A DNA stretch of 64,000 nucleotides from Bacteroidota bacterium. GTDB taxonomy: Bacteria; Bacteroidota; Bacteroidia; AKYH767-A; 2013-40CM-41-45. Below, piece after piece: positions 36,139 through 44,435 of this stretch. A model generated the notes under the pieces. That model did not search any database. It saw only the letters and a list, made by a program, of their open reading frames with translations, and was not told the origin of the DNA. A program made the translations under genes and the position numbers. The stretch is from contig JADJSV010000018.1 of the NCBI GenBank assembly GCA_016711505.1, positions 372,001-436,000 on the forward strand, written 5' to 3'. The first letter of the stretch is position 1. Each line of letters starts with the position of its first letter.

Positions 36139-37890
36139 TTAATTTGTAATGGTTTGTTTGTCTACTTCTTGTTTTGCTCTCAAAATATCTATCGGTGATT
36201 TTGGTATTTCAATTTCATCTTTCTTTCGAACCATAACATAAAAATTATAGGCAAACAAAACATGAGAAAACCACATTAATGAACCGCCAATGGCACGCCA
36301 AAGCCAGTACGGAGCCATTAACTCTACACTTTCGATAAATGATTTTGTACCTTCCATCCACATCAAACCTCTAAGGGTAGAACCGTACATTAACGGGAAA
36401 GTGTAGAATAATAAGCCAATTAAAGCCAACCAAAAATGTGCTCCCACTGTAATTTGTGGTGGCTCTTTGCCTGTAATCCTTGGCACTACAGTATAAATGA
36501 AACCCCAAAGCATAAAGCAGATAATACCATACATGGTTAAATGCGAATGAGCAACAGTAAAATCAGTAAAGTGCCAAACCAAATTGGTAAAGCGGAATGC
36601 TTCTGCTGTTCCTTGCAGTGAGCCTGTGAAATAGAATAAAATTCCAATCAAATAAAAAGGAAGTGTATAACTACCCGAAAGTTTATTCCACGACCCCTTA
36701 AAAGTCAGCAAGAAATTGGTAGTTCCAGCAACAACAGGGATAATCATTCCTGCACTTCCTATAATGGCAACGGTTTGTAGCCACCAGGGAATAGCACTAA
36801 AAATAAAGTGATGTGTGCCAATTAAAGTATAGAATAGAATTTGAGCCCAAAAAGCTAGTATCCCTAAACTATAAGAGTATATAGGTTTATTGAGTTGCTG
36901 AGGTAAAAAGTAATACATCAAACCAAGGTTAAAAAGCATAAACCACATTCCCACGCCCTGATGCATATAATATCCTTGAATAATCGTTTCGCCTAAGCCA
37001 TTTTGCCAGCTCGGCCAATATGCGATAATTGCAATAACCAAGAGAAACATCATTGCCGAAATAATGTACCAGTTGGAAACATAAATTTCTTTGGTTGTTC
37101 TTTTAGCAATTGTTTTAAAGAAGTTTTGTAAGGAAATAATAATACCTATGCCAAATAATGCCATTACAGGCCAGATGTATTCTCTGTATTCGCCTCCGCC
37201 ATTATTAATGCCAGCCATTAAAAATATACTTCCTAAGATCACTGAGACATTAATGAGCACAAGAGAACGGTAACCAGTTTTAATGCTTGCGATAGGGACG
37301 TTGCTTACTCGTGGAATAACATAATAAGCCAAGCCCATCATTGCCAAAGAAGCCCAACCCCAGAAAACCGCATTTGTATGAACCGGTCGAAGTCTTCCAA
37401 AACTCAACCAACTATATTGATCAACATCAGGTGCTACGAATTTTATTCCGAGATATTCCCCAACAGTAGTTCCGAATAGCAGCCAGAATGTAGCACAACC
37501 CAAGTACCATAAAATTAATTTAGATAAATCAGGTTCTATATAAGGTCTTGGCTGACTTTTCTTCTTTTGCTCAACAAATCTTAGCGTTTCTACTTCGCTA
37601 ATGTTATCAATCAAACCTTTGCAGTCAATAGGTTCTTTATCTCCCGATAATTCAAGATTTGAAAGCGAAAATTCATGTTCTCGTTTTCGTTGTTCCAGTT
37701 TTTCAATTTCATCGGGACTTAATCCTTTTAAGTACTCATTAAATTTTTCAAGTTCTTTTTTCTTGAGATATTTTTTTAGAACTGCCTTAGCTTTTATCAT
37801 TACAAGGATTGAAGCTGCAATTATTGGAATTGCAATAAGTAGCATGGTAATGATTATGCCGGATTCGCTAAATATGTTCTTTGTTTCCAT
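36139..37890 (-). CDS. ccoN: cbb3-type cytochrome c oxidase subunit I (CcoN)
   Basis: The catalytic heme-copper subunit, 583 residues, with about 12-13 membrane spans. It has an unusual N-terminal extension: one span plus a charged coiled-coil-like segment (residues 35-115) before the core. The heme and copper ligands are visible: His171 (PVHTNAVFWG), His310 (YYMHQGVGMW), His360-His361 (IGTHHFIF), and His448 and His450 (VAHSHLTMYG). Tyr354, six residues before the His pair, fits the crosslinked tyrosine of O2-reducing cbb3 enzymes, arguing against an NO reductase. The gene starts behind a putative Rrf2 operator at 37905-37920. Confidence 0.9.
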   Translation of the reverse strand: METKNIFSESGIIITMLLIAIPIIAASILVMIKAKAVLKKYLKKKELEKFNEYLKGLSPDEIEKLEQRKREHEFSLSNLELSGDKEPIDCKGLIDNISEVETLRFVEQKKKSQPRPYIEPDLSKLILWYLGCATFWLLFGTTVGEYLGIKFVAPDVDQYSWLSFGRLRPVHTNAVFWGWASLAMMGLAYYVIPRVSNVPIASIKTGYRSLVLINVSVILGSIFLMAGINNGGGEYREYIWPVMALFGIGIIISLQNFFKTIAKRTTKEIYVSNWYIISAMMFLLVIAIIAYWPSWQNGLGETIIQGYYMHQGVGMWFMLFNLGLMYYFLPQQLNKPIYSYSLGILAFWAQILFYTLIGTHHFIFSAIPWWLQTVAIIGSAGMIIPVVAGTTNFLLTFKGSWNKLSGSYTLPFYLIGILFYFTGSLQGTAEAFRFTNLVWHFTDFTVAHSHLTMYGIICFMLWGFIYTVVPRITGKEPPQITVGAHFWLALIGLLFYTFPLMYGSTLRGLMWMEGTKSFIESVELMAPYWLWRAIGGSLMWFSHVLFAYNFYVMVRKKDEIEIPKSPIDILRAKQEVDKQTITN

Positions 37891-37904
37891 TGCCTATTTT
37901 ATAT

Positions 37905-37920
37905 TGGACAATATTATCCA
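37905..37920. promoter_or_regulatory. putative Rrf2 operator upstream of ccoN
   Basis: TGGACAATATTATCCA, an imperfect palindrome 14 bases before the ccoN start. The minus strand of the Rrf2 gene's own promoter has TGGACAAAAATAACCA. 14 of 16 positions agree. Confidence 0.55.
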
Positions 37921-37938
37921 TTATTATTTCAAATTTTT

Positions 37939-38373
37939 TTACCTTTTTAAAAACGTCAATCCCTTTTCATAATCGATAGCTAAAGAATCAACCGTGGTAG
38001 TTTCAAGCATTTTTTTGAGTTCATCTCGTACAACTTTAAATCGATAGTGAACCGGGCAAGGCTTATGCTCATTGCATTGCTTCAATCCAAGTCCGCATCC
38101 TTTATAAATATCATCTCCATCAATAGCAGAGACTATTGTGCTTAACTTTACTTTATTAAATGCTTGTTTATTCATTGAGAAACCTCCCCAAGGTCCTTTG
38201 TCAGAATTAATGATGTTGTTTCGTATAAGCTGCTGAAGTATTTTTGAAGTATAAGCCGCTGGAGATTCAATGGCTAGGGCAACTTCTTTCAAACTTACTT
38301 TTCTACCCAACTTCGATTGCTCAGCAATGAAGATGGAAGCTCTGATTCCGTATTCACAAGCTTTTGAAAACAT
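37939..38373 (-). CDS. Rrf2-family regulator (NsrR/IscR-like)
   Basis: A winged-helix regulator of 144 residues. The DNA-binding part is N-terminal (FSKACEYGIRASIFIAEQ, SPAAYTSKILQQLIRNNII). Three cysteines at 93, 100 and 106 (GCGLGLKQC-NEHKPC) match the Fe-S cluster site of this family, so it may sense NO, O2 or iron. It ends 48 bases upstream of ccoN in the same direction. A 16-bp motif shared between its own promoter and the ccoN promoter suggests it represses both the respiratory cluster and itself (inference). Confidence 0.9.
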   Translation of the reverse strand: MFSKACEYGIRASIFIAEQSKLGRKVSLKEVALAIESPAAYTSKILQQLIRNNIINSDKGPWGGFSMNKQAFNKVKLSTIVSAIDGDDIYKGCGLGLKQCNEHKPCPVHYRFKVVRDELKKMLETTTVDSLAIDYEKGLTFLKR

Positions 38374-38752
38374 TTGTTACTTTATTTACGGAGTAAAGAT
38401 AACTATTAATTTTTTATTAGTGGTTATTTTTGTCCACTATTATATTTAGATTACTCCGATTAGCCACTTATAAGCGTGTTTTATGCTGAATTGGTGTCGA
38501 GTTACAATGAAATGTCGACCGAGTTGGGAAAACACTCAGGTGATGGCAATTAGCCCACCTCCGACAAAATTCTTTGAATCCGCTTTTTAATGCTTCATTA
38601 TGATTCATATAACGAGGCTTCATTTTTCACCAACATTTACAAAGCCGGAAAGAAATATTGGCTAATCAAGGCTAATGCAGTTGATTAAATAATAAAAAGA
38701 AAGATTTGATTTTTTGATGAGGGTTACGCAACGGTCACCGGTGTTATCAGAA
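38374..38752. other. intergenic region with the Rrf2 promoter and a possible terminal attC-like site
   Basis: No gene was found in these 379 bases. The left part holds the Rrf2 promoter. At 38607-38750 CATATAACGAGGC and the end GGTTACGCAAC...GGTGTTATCAG resemble the cores and right arm (ACGCAACCCGTGTTA) of the sites at 39.6 and 40.3 kb, so this may be the degenerate last attC of the array. Confidence 0.35.
38421..38436. promoter_or_regulatory. putative Rrf2 autoregulatory operator
   Basis: TGGTTATTTTTGTCCA on the plus strand reads TGGACAAAAATAACCA on the minus strand, nearly the same as the motif upstream of ccoN. It lies 48 bases before the Rrf2 gene start. Confidence 0.5.
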
Positions 38753-39466
38753 TCACTCTCTTTTTTTAGACTCTTCAACCGAGATCATCTTCTTTAAATA
38801 ATTCCAATTTGTTGTATCGCCTTCATCCGATAAGTTGCTGACCCAAACTAGGTTGTAATTGATTATTTTTAATGTATCAGATTGGTCCAGGCTATCTTTA
38901 TTTAAATATTCATAGTAATATTTGCGGTTCGCTTCAAAATTCACTTCGAAATAATTATTTGATCGACACATTACTTTGTATTCAACTTGATCAAGTCCAA
39001 TCGAATTAATAATAAATGTGTCTATCAATAGGGGAGGAAGTACAAAATTTCCATCTATATCTGATCGGCCTATTGATAGATTTCCATTTGAGGAATAATA
39101 TATTTCAGCTCCCGATATTGGTTCATGACAATATGTAAGTTTTATTTGATTTAAATTATTTTTAAATTCTTCGTTTATTGAATATAATGCTTTACTATTT
39201 CTTGTACTTGAATTAAATTTCATGAAAATATATTTTCCTTTTTTTGTCCAATAATCTTCAAGGAAAAGTAACGGATTGAACTCACTATGATATTCAATTG
39301 AAAATAGAATGTCTTTTGATAAAGGTAGATTTTGTGTGCCTAAACCGGGAACTCCTCGTTGATAACTACCAACTATCTCTGTGTCGCCAGCTACTTGACA
39401 CAAAGCCCAATAGCTAAATAGTATCAAGATGAAAATTGTCAAAAGTGTTTTGTGGTTGATTTGCAA
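38753..39466 (-). CDS. hypothetical secreted protein with carboxypeptidase-regulatory-like segment
   Basis: Unknown function. A hydrophobic signal region (LLTIFILILFSYWALCQ) is followed by a globular part; the stretch NQIKLTYCHEPISGAEIYYSSNGNLSIGRSDIDGNFVLPPL resembles a CarboxypepD_reg-like beta-sandwich. The start is uncertain: longer frames run into the attC-like site at 39485, so a TTG near 39466 just before the signal peptide is proposed. About 237 residues. It would be the most distal cassette of the array. Confidence 0.6.
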   Translation of the reverse strand: MQINHKTLLTIFILILFSYWALCQVAGDTEIVGSYQRGVPGLGTQNLPLSKDILFSIEYHSEFNPLLFLEDYWTKKGKYIFMKFNSSTRNSKALYSINEEFKNNLNQIKLTYCHEPISGAEIYYSSNGNLSIGRSDIDGNFVLPPLLIDTFIINSIGLDQVEYKVMCRSNNYFEVNFEANRKYYYEYLNKDSLDQSDTLKIINYNLVWVSNLSDEGDTTNWNYLKKMISVEESKKRE

Positions 39467-39484
39467 TGGGTCTTTAGTGTTTCT

Positions 39485-39612
39485 GATAACGTTTTCGGGC
39501 TTTGCGTTGGTGGGCTTTTGAAACAGTAAACAGTCTGCCAGCACCAAAGTTTATTAATTGCTCAAATGTTTCTATTCGCACTGTCCGCCCACTAACGCAA
39601 CCCGTGTTAGGC
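39485..39612 (-). repeat. attC-like site
   Basis: Left core GATAACG, right core GTTAGGC (a perfect GTTRRRY). Arms CGGGCTTTGCGTTGGTGGGC and GCCCACTAACGCAACCCG pair over about 17 bases, with a ~70-base middle. Confidence 0.7.
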
Positions 39613-39631
39613 AACGTTTTTTTTCGAAAAC

Positions 39632-40134
39632 TCACCACTCAATTATTACGTCTCTTCTTCCCAGAATTTCAGGTAATATCCATGAGCCGAAATTCGGAAT
39701 ATATTTATTCTCATAACTCACAGTCCTATTTGAATATCCGTTGCATTGTAAAACTAAATATTCTTCTTGTGCTAAAACAGATTCGTTCGCAAGTTTGGAT
39801 CTCTGATCTGCTTCGATGTGTGCGTAATGTCTTTCTAATAGTTTTCCCGCACAAACCCCCCGAAAAAAAGTCGTGAATGTATGCCTGAAAAGGTTGAATA
39901 GAGATGTTTTCCTTTTACTTGTATTGAGTTTAATGCATCAAGTGCGGTTTGTTGATTCGTTGTTAGTTTCGGTAATGTATCTGTGATTTGAATAGAATTG
40001 TAGGATACAAAATTGCTTGAATCTTGTTGTTGTTCTCCTTTTTCGTTACTCATTGTACATGACAAATAAACAAGTGGTAAATAAAATGTCATTAGCAATT
40101 GCAACTTTGATACTGGCACTCTTTCCGTTTGCAT
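39632..40134 (-). pseudogene. hypothetical lipoprotein, frameshifted
   Basis: From 40134 the frame encodes a short signal peptide with lipobox LVYLSC (Cys26) and a polar region rich in Gln/Ser, ending at 39835. A second frame (39632-39850) continues LERHYAHIEADQRSKLANES and VLAQEEYLVLQCNGYSNRTV to DVIIEW. The switch lies near a G6 run at about 39860, so a one-base indel separates the two halves. Repaired length is about 165 residues. The family was not recognised. The cassette lies between attC-like sites at 39.5 and 40.26 kb. Confidence 0.5.
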
Positions 40135-40254
40135 AGAGATAATTTTATTTCAAGTATTGCGATAACCAATTAAGTGTATCAATAGGGTCTGCTATTGACC
40201 AAGAATGAGGGTGTCTTCTACCATCTGCTCTGAAGCCTTTGTTTGATGTCACCT

Positions 40255-40273
40255 GACGCAACCCGTGTTATAG
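40255..40273 (-). repeat. attC-like right half
   Basis: ACGCAACCCGTGTTATAG repeats the right arm and core of the site at 39.6 kb almost exactly. No clear left arm was found, so the site is probably truncated. Confidence 0.5.
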
Positions 40274-40291
40274 GTTGTTTTATTCTGTCAT

Positions 40292-40768
40292 TTATTTGTC
40301 TAGTTTATAAACAAATTCTTCTATTTCGGCTTGACGGGCATTGGCAAAACCTTTCTCTGTCCCGATTTTTACAAAACCACATTGTTCTAAAACTTTTTGC
40401 GAGCCAAAATTGTCAAATGCAGCGTGTCCGAAAATGGGCCGTTTCGTTTCAATGTCAAGAAACATTTTTAAAGCTTTTGTCGCAATGCCTTGTCCCCAAA
40501 ATGGTTTGTCTATCCAAAAAGCAACTTCCGTCTTGTCATTTATTTCAAATTTCGTAACAGTTCCAACAACATTGCTGTCCACAACTATTGTCTGCATATT
40601 CACTGTTGGATTGTACAGAAGTTTTGTGTATTTTTCAAGGTAGGCTGTTTTGTCTGTCGGGTCTTTTGCCGTGAATGCGGCTAAATAATTTGCTTCTGTG
40701 TCAAGTTGATACTCAAAGAAATTGTTTATGTCTGCAACTACTGATGGTCTTAGTTTTATGTCTGTCAT
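40292..40768 (-). CDS. GNAT-family N-acetyltransferase
   Basis: A 158-residue acyl-CoA acyltransferase of the RimJ/RimL-like acetyltransf_3 type. Motifs: an N-terminal IKLRPSVVADINNFFEYQ, central VVGTVTKFEINDKTEVAFWIDKPFWGQGIATKALKMFLD (the V-x-x-x-x-[R/Q]-x-x-G-x-[G/A] acetyl-CoA loop appears as WGQGIATKAL) and C-terminal GHAAFDNFGSQKVLEQCGFVKIGTEKGF. The substrate is unknown. The gene fills a cassette, ending 19 bases from one attC-like core and starting 36 bases from another. Confidence 0.92.
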   Translation of the reverse strand: MTDIKLRPSVVADINNFFEYQLDTEANYLAAFTAKDPTDKTAYLEKYTKLLYNPTVNMQTIVVDSNVVGTVTKFEINDKTEVAFWIDKPFWGQGIATKALKMFLDIETKRPIFGHAAFDNFGSQKVLEQCGFVKIGTEKGFANARQAEIEEFVYKLDK

Positions 40769-40803
40769 TTTACTTTTCGTTTTGGTTTGTGGTCTGTAAA
40801 AGC

Positions 40804-40891
40804 CCTATAACGTTTTGCCTTGCTGCCGGGCACGCCGTTCTCTTGATTCGAAGATAGTACTTTCTTTGCCTGGTAGCAAGCGATGTTATGT
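40804..40891 (-). repeat. attC-like site (GC-stem family)
   Basis: Starts CCTATAACG and ends GCAAGCGATGTTATGT. Arms TTGCTGCC..GGCA and TGCCTGGTAGCAAG pair; the middle CTTGATTCGAAGATAG is shared with the site at 54.7 kb. Confidence 0.7.
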
Positions 40892-40897
40892 GCGTGA

Positions 40898-41190
40898 CTA
40901 TTTTAGCGATTTGGGATTCTGTCGATTGTCGAAGAGAGTATAAATTCTGATTTCAGATTTGTGAACTGAATAGATTACAGAAATTTGTTTTGCAACGACA
41001 GCTTTTCGAAATCCTTTCAACGTTTGTGATTGAGGGTAAATTTCCGGAAACCGAGAAACGATTTCTTCAAATTATTCTAATGCATCTAAAAAATTCTTGA
41101 CTTCTTTTTCCGACCAATTTTCTAACAAATATTTAATGATCTAGTCGGTCCGTAATTCAACTTGATTAGAGTTGGAAATATCAAGCTTGT
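40898..41190 (-). pseudogene. RelE/ParE-family toxin remnant
   Basis: A decayed type II toxin gene. The readable frame includes IIKYLLENWSEKEVKNFLDA, a TAA, FEEIVSRFPEIYPQ, TLKGFRKAVVAKQISVIYSV, and EIRIYTLFDNRQNP, which is the full core and the usual DNRQNP ending of ParE/RelE-like proteins. At least two in-frame stops (after the DALE and before the IIKYLL segments) break it, and no adjacent antitoxin was recognised. The true stop TAG lies at 40898, seven bases from the attC-like core. Toxin cassettes commonly stabilise integron arrays; this one is dead as written. Confidence 0.8.
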
Positions 41191-41223
41191 TTGCCAATAT
41201 TACTGGTGTCCCGCAAATATATA

Positions 41224-41270
41224 AGTTTCCCCTTTTTTCACAAATCCGATTTGTGCAAAAAGGGGAAACT
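41224..41270. repeat. 47-bp near-perfect palindrome
   Basis: Arms of 23 bases (AGTTTCCCCTTTTTTCACAAATC and its complement) differ at one position and are separated by a single C. There is no T tail, so it is not an obvious terminator. It lies between the toxin remnant and a T9SS fragment. Confidence 0.75.
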
Positions 41271-41321
41271 CTTGCATTGATATTTCTGAGTTACTTTTGT
41301 CTAAATATAAAGTGCTTGTTT

Positions 41322-41640
41322 TTAGTGTTGGATGACATGCTTTTGATTTGCTGTTACATTTCCTGATAGAATCGTAACAAAATAAATTCCGTTTTGAAAT
41401 TTACTTACATCAATTTCTTGTTCTACATTATTTAAAGTCAAAATTTCTTTCCCCATCACAGCAAATATCCTGATTACATCACCAACCTTAATACGTGAAC
41501 TTTGTACAATGCACTTTGTTGAAGCAGGATTAGGATAGAGTATAAATGAGTTTTCATCAGTTAAGTCAACCAAGCCGACTGGAGTGAAGTTCATCTTTTG
41601 AATATACGCATCAGTATTTCCGTTACCATTTATTTTATTT
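41322..41640 (-). pseudogene. fragment of a T9SS-exported protein (sorting domain only)
   Basis: An open frame of about 105 residues begins after an in-frame stop, with NGNGNTDAYIQKMNFTPVGL, then a complete T9SS sorting domain: FILYPNPASTKCIVQSSRIK, IFAVMGKEILTLNN and KFQNGIYFVTILSGNVTANQ to KHVIQH. The body of the protein and its signal peptide are missing, so it is a truncated end of a larger secreted protein. This may mark a cassette end or a deletion beside the 47-bp palindrome. Confidence 0.7.
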
Positions 41641-41670
41641 CAGTTTCTATACAATTAATTAAAACATAAA

Positions 41671-42396
41671 TTATATTTTAACACCAAAGATATAGCCCAC
41701 GAGTGCTGATAAGCCCATTGCGATTGTCCCCCAAATAGTAATGCGAAGAATAGCTTTTTTTACACTTGAACCACCTGTTTTGGCCGCAGTTGTTCCTAAA
41801 ACAATTAAAAAAATAGTTGTGAAGCCATATAGCCAATATTCCAGTCCTTTCATTGGTGCAAAAAGTATTACTAAAAGAGGTAATACTCCCCCAACAGTAA
41901 ATGAAGCTCCTGATGCAATTGCTGCTTGTATGGGTTTTGCTTGGCTAATGTCGTTTATACCCAGTTCTTCTCTAATGTGTGTTGCCAATGCATCTTTCTC
42001 TGTCATTTCAATGGCTACTTGCATTGCTGTTTCTTTTTTTAGTCCTCTTTTCTCATAGATTTGAGCTAATATGTTTAACTCTATATCTGGCATTTGTTTG
42101 AGTTCTTTGATTTCTCTTTCAATGTCCGCTTTTTCTGTGTCAGTTTGAGAACTTACGGAAACATATTCACCGGCAGCCATAGATAATGCGCCAGCAACAA
42201 GTCCAGCGACTGTTGCTAAAACAATAGGCTCTCTTGTTGAGCTTGCAGCAGCAACTCCTATTGCAAGACTTGAAATAGAAATTATTCCATCGTTTGCTCC
42301 TAATACAGCGGCTCTCAGCCAGTTGCTTCTGTGTATATAATGGCTGTCTAAGTAGTTGTCAATTGTTATCACTGGCTTGTTGTTGTCGGTTGTCAT
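41671..42396 (-). CDS. VIT1/CCC1 family iron/manganese transporter
   Basis: A membrane protein of 241 residues from the ATG at 42396. The family signature is clear: HYIHRSNWLRAAVLGANDGIISISSLAIGVAAA, then AGEYVSVSSQTDTEKADIEREIKEL, a long cytoplasmic helix region (EKRGLKKETAMQVAIEMTEKDALATH) rich in Glu, and two C-terminal spans. It would move Fe2+ or Mn2+ out of the cytoplasm. The next upstream element is a long attC-like site (42405-42603) beginning only 8 bases before the start codon. Confidence 0.92.
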   Translation of the reverse strand: MTTDNNKPVITIDNYLDSHYIHRSNWLRAAVLGANDGIISISSLAIGVAAASSTREPIVLATVAGLVAGALSMAAGEYVSVSSQTDTEKADIEREIKELKQMPDIELNILAQIYEKRGLKKETAMQVAIEMTEKDALATHIREELGINDISQAKPIQAAIASGASFTVGGVLPLLVILFAPMKGLEYWLYGFTTIFLIVLGTTAAKTGGSSVKKAILRITIWGTIAMGLSALVGYIFGVKI

Positions 42397-42404
42397 AAAA
42401 TTGT

Positions 42405-42603
42405 GCATAACGGTATGGCTTGCCCAAGTGGGGAACATAGATATTCATCCGCCCCGGCTAATCGAAGATAAATTTATAACTAAAAGTTGATGATATGCAC
42501 ATAGCCCAATTTCTAACGTCCAGCCAGATATGAAGCAAAATTGAAAAACAAAAAGCGGAAACACAGCTTCCGTCCGCCCACATTTTGGCAAGCCGCGTTG
42601 GTT
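42405..42603 (-). repeat. attC-like site (long)
   Basis: Starts GCATAACGG and ends CGCGTTGG. Arms GGCTTGCCCAAGTGGG and CCCACATTTTGGCAAGCC pair strongly; the middle is about 150 bases, longer than the others. Right core GTTGG rather than GTTA. Confidence 0.6.
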
Positions 42604-42767
42604 CTTCTTCTTGTCCCAAAGTATGCCGTACTATGTTTGTATGAATGGGAGAGTGTATTTGCATTGCAAACCCTGCATCAGTATATCAGAAAGTATGTTT
42701 TGGATTAATACCTCCTGAAATAAATACCTTTAATTTAACTTTGTTACGTTTATTAATTAACAGGATG

Positions 42768-44366
42768 TTATTCCTTTACTACCACTTTTTTCAAATCGGA
42801 TGTTGCCGGGCCATTTATTACTTTGCCTTCTGTAGTAAACCTGGAGCCATGCATTGGGCAATCAAATGTTTTTTCATCAGCATTCCATTGCAGGATGGCT
42901 CCTAGGTGAGGGCAAACAGCTGTGCAGGTATGCAGGTTATTTTCTTCATCACAATAGGCGGCAATCTTTTTAAATCCCGAAGACATAATTCCACCTTCTC
43001 CCGGTTTTAATTCTTCCAAATTTTTTATATCAGCACTGCCAAACCAATCGCCATATTGTACAACCATGTTTCCCACTTCCTGCAAATAATCGCTGGTGCT
43101 TTTTAATGTAATGCGAGAAGGGCTGTATATTTTTATCCATGGGTTATCTTTCCCGGTAATAATATCTGATATTATAATTCCGCCTAGGGTTCCGTGTGTC
43201 ATGCCATTGCCGGAATCGCCTGTAATAATATATATGTTGTCATCACCTGGATTTTTACCAATGTATGCCATGGAATCAATGGGTTCCATTACCTGGCCTG
43301 ACCATTGGAAAGAAATATCTTCTATACTTGGAAAACGTTTCCTTGTCCATTCTATCAATTTTGTATAGCGGTCTTCTTCTTTAATATTTTCATCGTCTGC
43401 CTGACCCGTGCGGTGGTCTTCGCCACCTGCAATTAATAAATCATATTGATCATCATATTCAGCCAGTCGAACATAGTGATAGGGCTGCGATACCCATTTA
43501 GATTCATGATTACCGGTATCCCACCACAAGGCACATGGCAATTTCCCTTTAGGAACTTTGGCACCAATTGCATAAGTGCGATAAGGCCATTGTTTGGTGT
43601 GCATGGTAACCCAATCATTGATCGGAGTATTGGTAGCTACTACTATATGATTAGCTTTTAGAACATAGCCATTAGCGGTTGCACCTTCTTTTGTTATATT
43701 CTCAGCTTTTGTTTGTGTATAAATTTTACCACCCAATTTTATAAATGCATCTGCCAGTCCCTTTAAATAAAGCAAAATATGAAACTGTGCCTGGTTGGAA
43801 AATTTAATGCACCATTTACCATCTTCCGCTTCAATATCCGGAACAGTATTCAACATCTCTGTTATCAGCCCTGCTCTTTTGGTAGCCTCGTATTCTTTTT
43901 CTAAAGTTTCTTTTGAATCAGATGAATGTAAAAACAAATAGCCATCCACTCGTTTAAAATTGCAATTAATATTATGCTGCTTAACGGTGCCTGCTATCCA
44001 TTCAATCGCTTTCATGTGGCTGTTGGCCGCTAATTGTGCAGTTTCCGCATCATATATTTTTTCTATTTCAAAATAGCGGTCATCAAGAGCACAAGTGAGA
44101 TGAGCAGTTGTTCTACCAGATTCGCCACTACCAATGTATCCATCTTCTACCAATACTACATTACGTCCTTCTTTAGCCAGGCAATAAGCCGTGGTTAAGC
44201 CAGATATGCCTCCGCCAATAACTAAAATATCGGTATCAACATCGTTATTTAGTTTCTCAAAAGAGAGGGGTTGGTTAAATGCATCAAACCAAACAGATAC
44301 ATTTTCACCTGAGGTAATATTATCATTAACAGGTTGGGTGTTGGATTTATTATCAGACGTTTTCAA
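42768..44366 (-). CDS. FAD-dependent oxidoreductase with C-terminal Rieske domain
   Basis: A 532-residue two-domain enzyme. The N-terminal DAO-type FAD domain begins DILVIGGGISGLTTAYCLAKEG (G51-x-G-x-x-G56) and ends with YIITGDSGNGMTHGTLGG. A Rieske [2Fe-2S] domain follows, with cluster ligands Cys485-x-His487 (CPHLGA) and Cys503-x2-His506 (CPMHGS). This fusion is known in Bacteroidota and other bacteria; the substrate is unknown, perhaps an amino compound. It is larger than the usual cassette cargo. The cupin gene upstream reads the same way, 69 bases before it. Confidence 0.9.
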   Translation of the reverse strand: MKTSDNKSNTQPVNDNITSGENVSVWFDAFNQPLSFEKLNNDVDTDILVIGGGISGLTTAYCLAKEGRNVVLVEDGYIGSGESGRTTAHLTCALDDRYFEIEKIYDAETAQLAANSHMKAIEWIAGTVKQHNINCNFKRVDGYLFLHSSDSKETLEKEYEATKRAGLITEMLNTVPDIEAEDGKWCIKFSNQAQFHILLYLKGLADAFIKLGGKIYTQTKAENITKEGATANGYVLKANHIVVATNTPINDWVTMHTKQWPYRTYAIGAKVPKGKLPCALWWDTGNHESKWVSQPYHYVRLAEYDDQYDLLIAGGEDHRTGQADDENIKEEDRYTKLIEWTRKRFPSIEDISFQWSGQVMEPIDSMAYIGKNPGDDNIYIITGDSGNGMTHGTLGGIIISDIITGKDNPWIKIYSPSRITLKSTSDYLQEVGNMVVQYGDWFGSADIKNLEELKPGEGGIMSSGFKKIAAYCDEENNLHTCTAVCPHLGAILQWNADEKTFDCPMHGSRFTTEGKVINGPATSDLKKVVVKE

Positions 44367-44435
44367 AATAATTTAGGTATATGATTAATGTAAATTGATT
44401 TCTTTTTTGCCCGAAATACCCCTTCAGATAAACGG

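Noticed and set aside
36139..37890. Nitric oxide reductase large subunit
   Set aside because: The nearby NO-related genes suggested it, but Tyr354 before the His360-His361 pair and the ligand spacing fit an O2-reducing cbb3 subunit better.
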